Positions 6,515 to 6,539 of a stretch of 6,539 nt of DNA are shown here, one piece after another. Every line of letters begins with the position of its first letter. The first letter of the stretch is position 1. A program made the translations under genes and the position numbers. The stretch lies in NCBI GenBank assembly GCA_003485885.1, contig DNHM01000467.1, positions 1-6,539 on the forward strand, given 5' to 3'. The stretch is from Acidimicrobiaceae bacterium. GTDB taxonomy: Bacteria > Actinomycetota > Acidimicrobiia > Acidimicrobiales > UBA10347. The notes under the pieces were generated by a model. That model saw only the letters and a program-made list of their open reading frames with translations. It ran no database searches and had not been told where the DNA came from.

Positions 6515-6539
6515 ATCGCTACATTTCCAGTACACATGG

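Noticed and set aside
6515..6535. purF starting 7 codons earlier at GTG 6533-6535
   Set aside because: The ATG gives the usual short leader before the catalytic Cys; the GTG is too near the window edge for its ribosome-binding site to be judged.

Overview
The window looks like a piece of a high-GC bacterial chromosome, most likely from the Actinomycetota. An Acidimicrobiia-type lineage is possible, but this is inferred only from codon use and the general look of the Pur proteins. The standard genetic code is in use: TGA, TAG and TAA all end clear genes.

From right to left, on the minus strand, runs a compact de novo purine synthesis block, purF - purD - purM - purN. The gaps are 43 bp, 55 bp and 9 bp, so it is very probably one transcription unit. 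Together these genes encode step 1 (PRPP to phosphoribosylamine), step 2 (to GAR), step 3 (to FGAR) and step 5 (FGAM to AIR). The step 4 enzyme (PurL or PurLQS) and the later steps are not in the window. All four proteins have full length and intact active-site motifs. Small peculiarities are an 8-bp perfect hairpin between purD and purM, and a 21-bp in-frame tandem repeat that lengthens the N-terminus of PurN.

Downstream of purN, on the same strand, lies about 415 bp with no intact gene (1577-1991), followed by a GGDEF-EAL cyclic-di-GMP protein (176-1576). The gap carries a good ribosome-binding site and a GTG start. The reading frame from that start is hydrophobic, hits a TGA after 19 codons, reopens, encodes a clear membrane helix, and is then one base out of register with the GGDEF-EAL frame, which itself starts with a second membrane helix. 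The simplest reading is a membrane-anchored c-di-GMP enzyme gene whose 5' part carries a nonsense codon and a frameshift. These could be real decay or sequence error. The EAL half keeps every catalytic residue. The GGDEF half has GGDEL and no inhibitory site.

At the far left, on the plus strand, the last 31 codons of an unidentified gene run convergently into the GGDEF-EAL gene. The short gap between them holds a 20-bp tandem repeat.

I found no CRISPR array, RNA gene, insertion sequence or clearly new system. The items most worth a second look are the broken 5' region of the c-di-GMP gene and the purD-purM hairpin.
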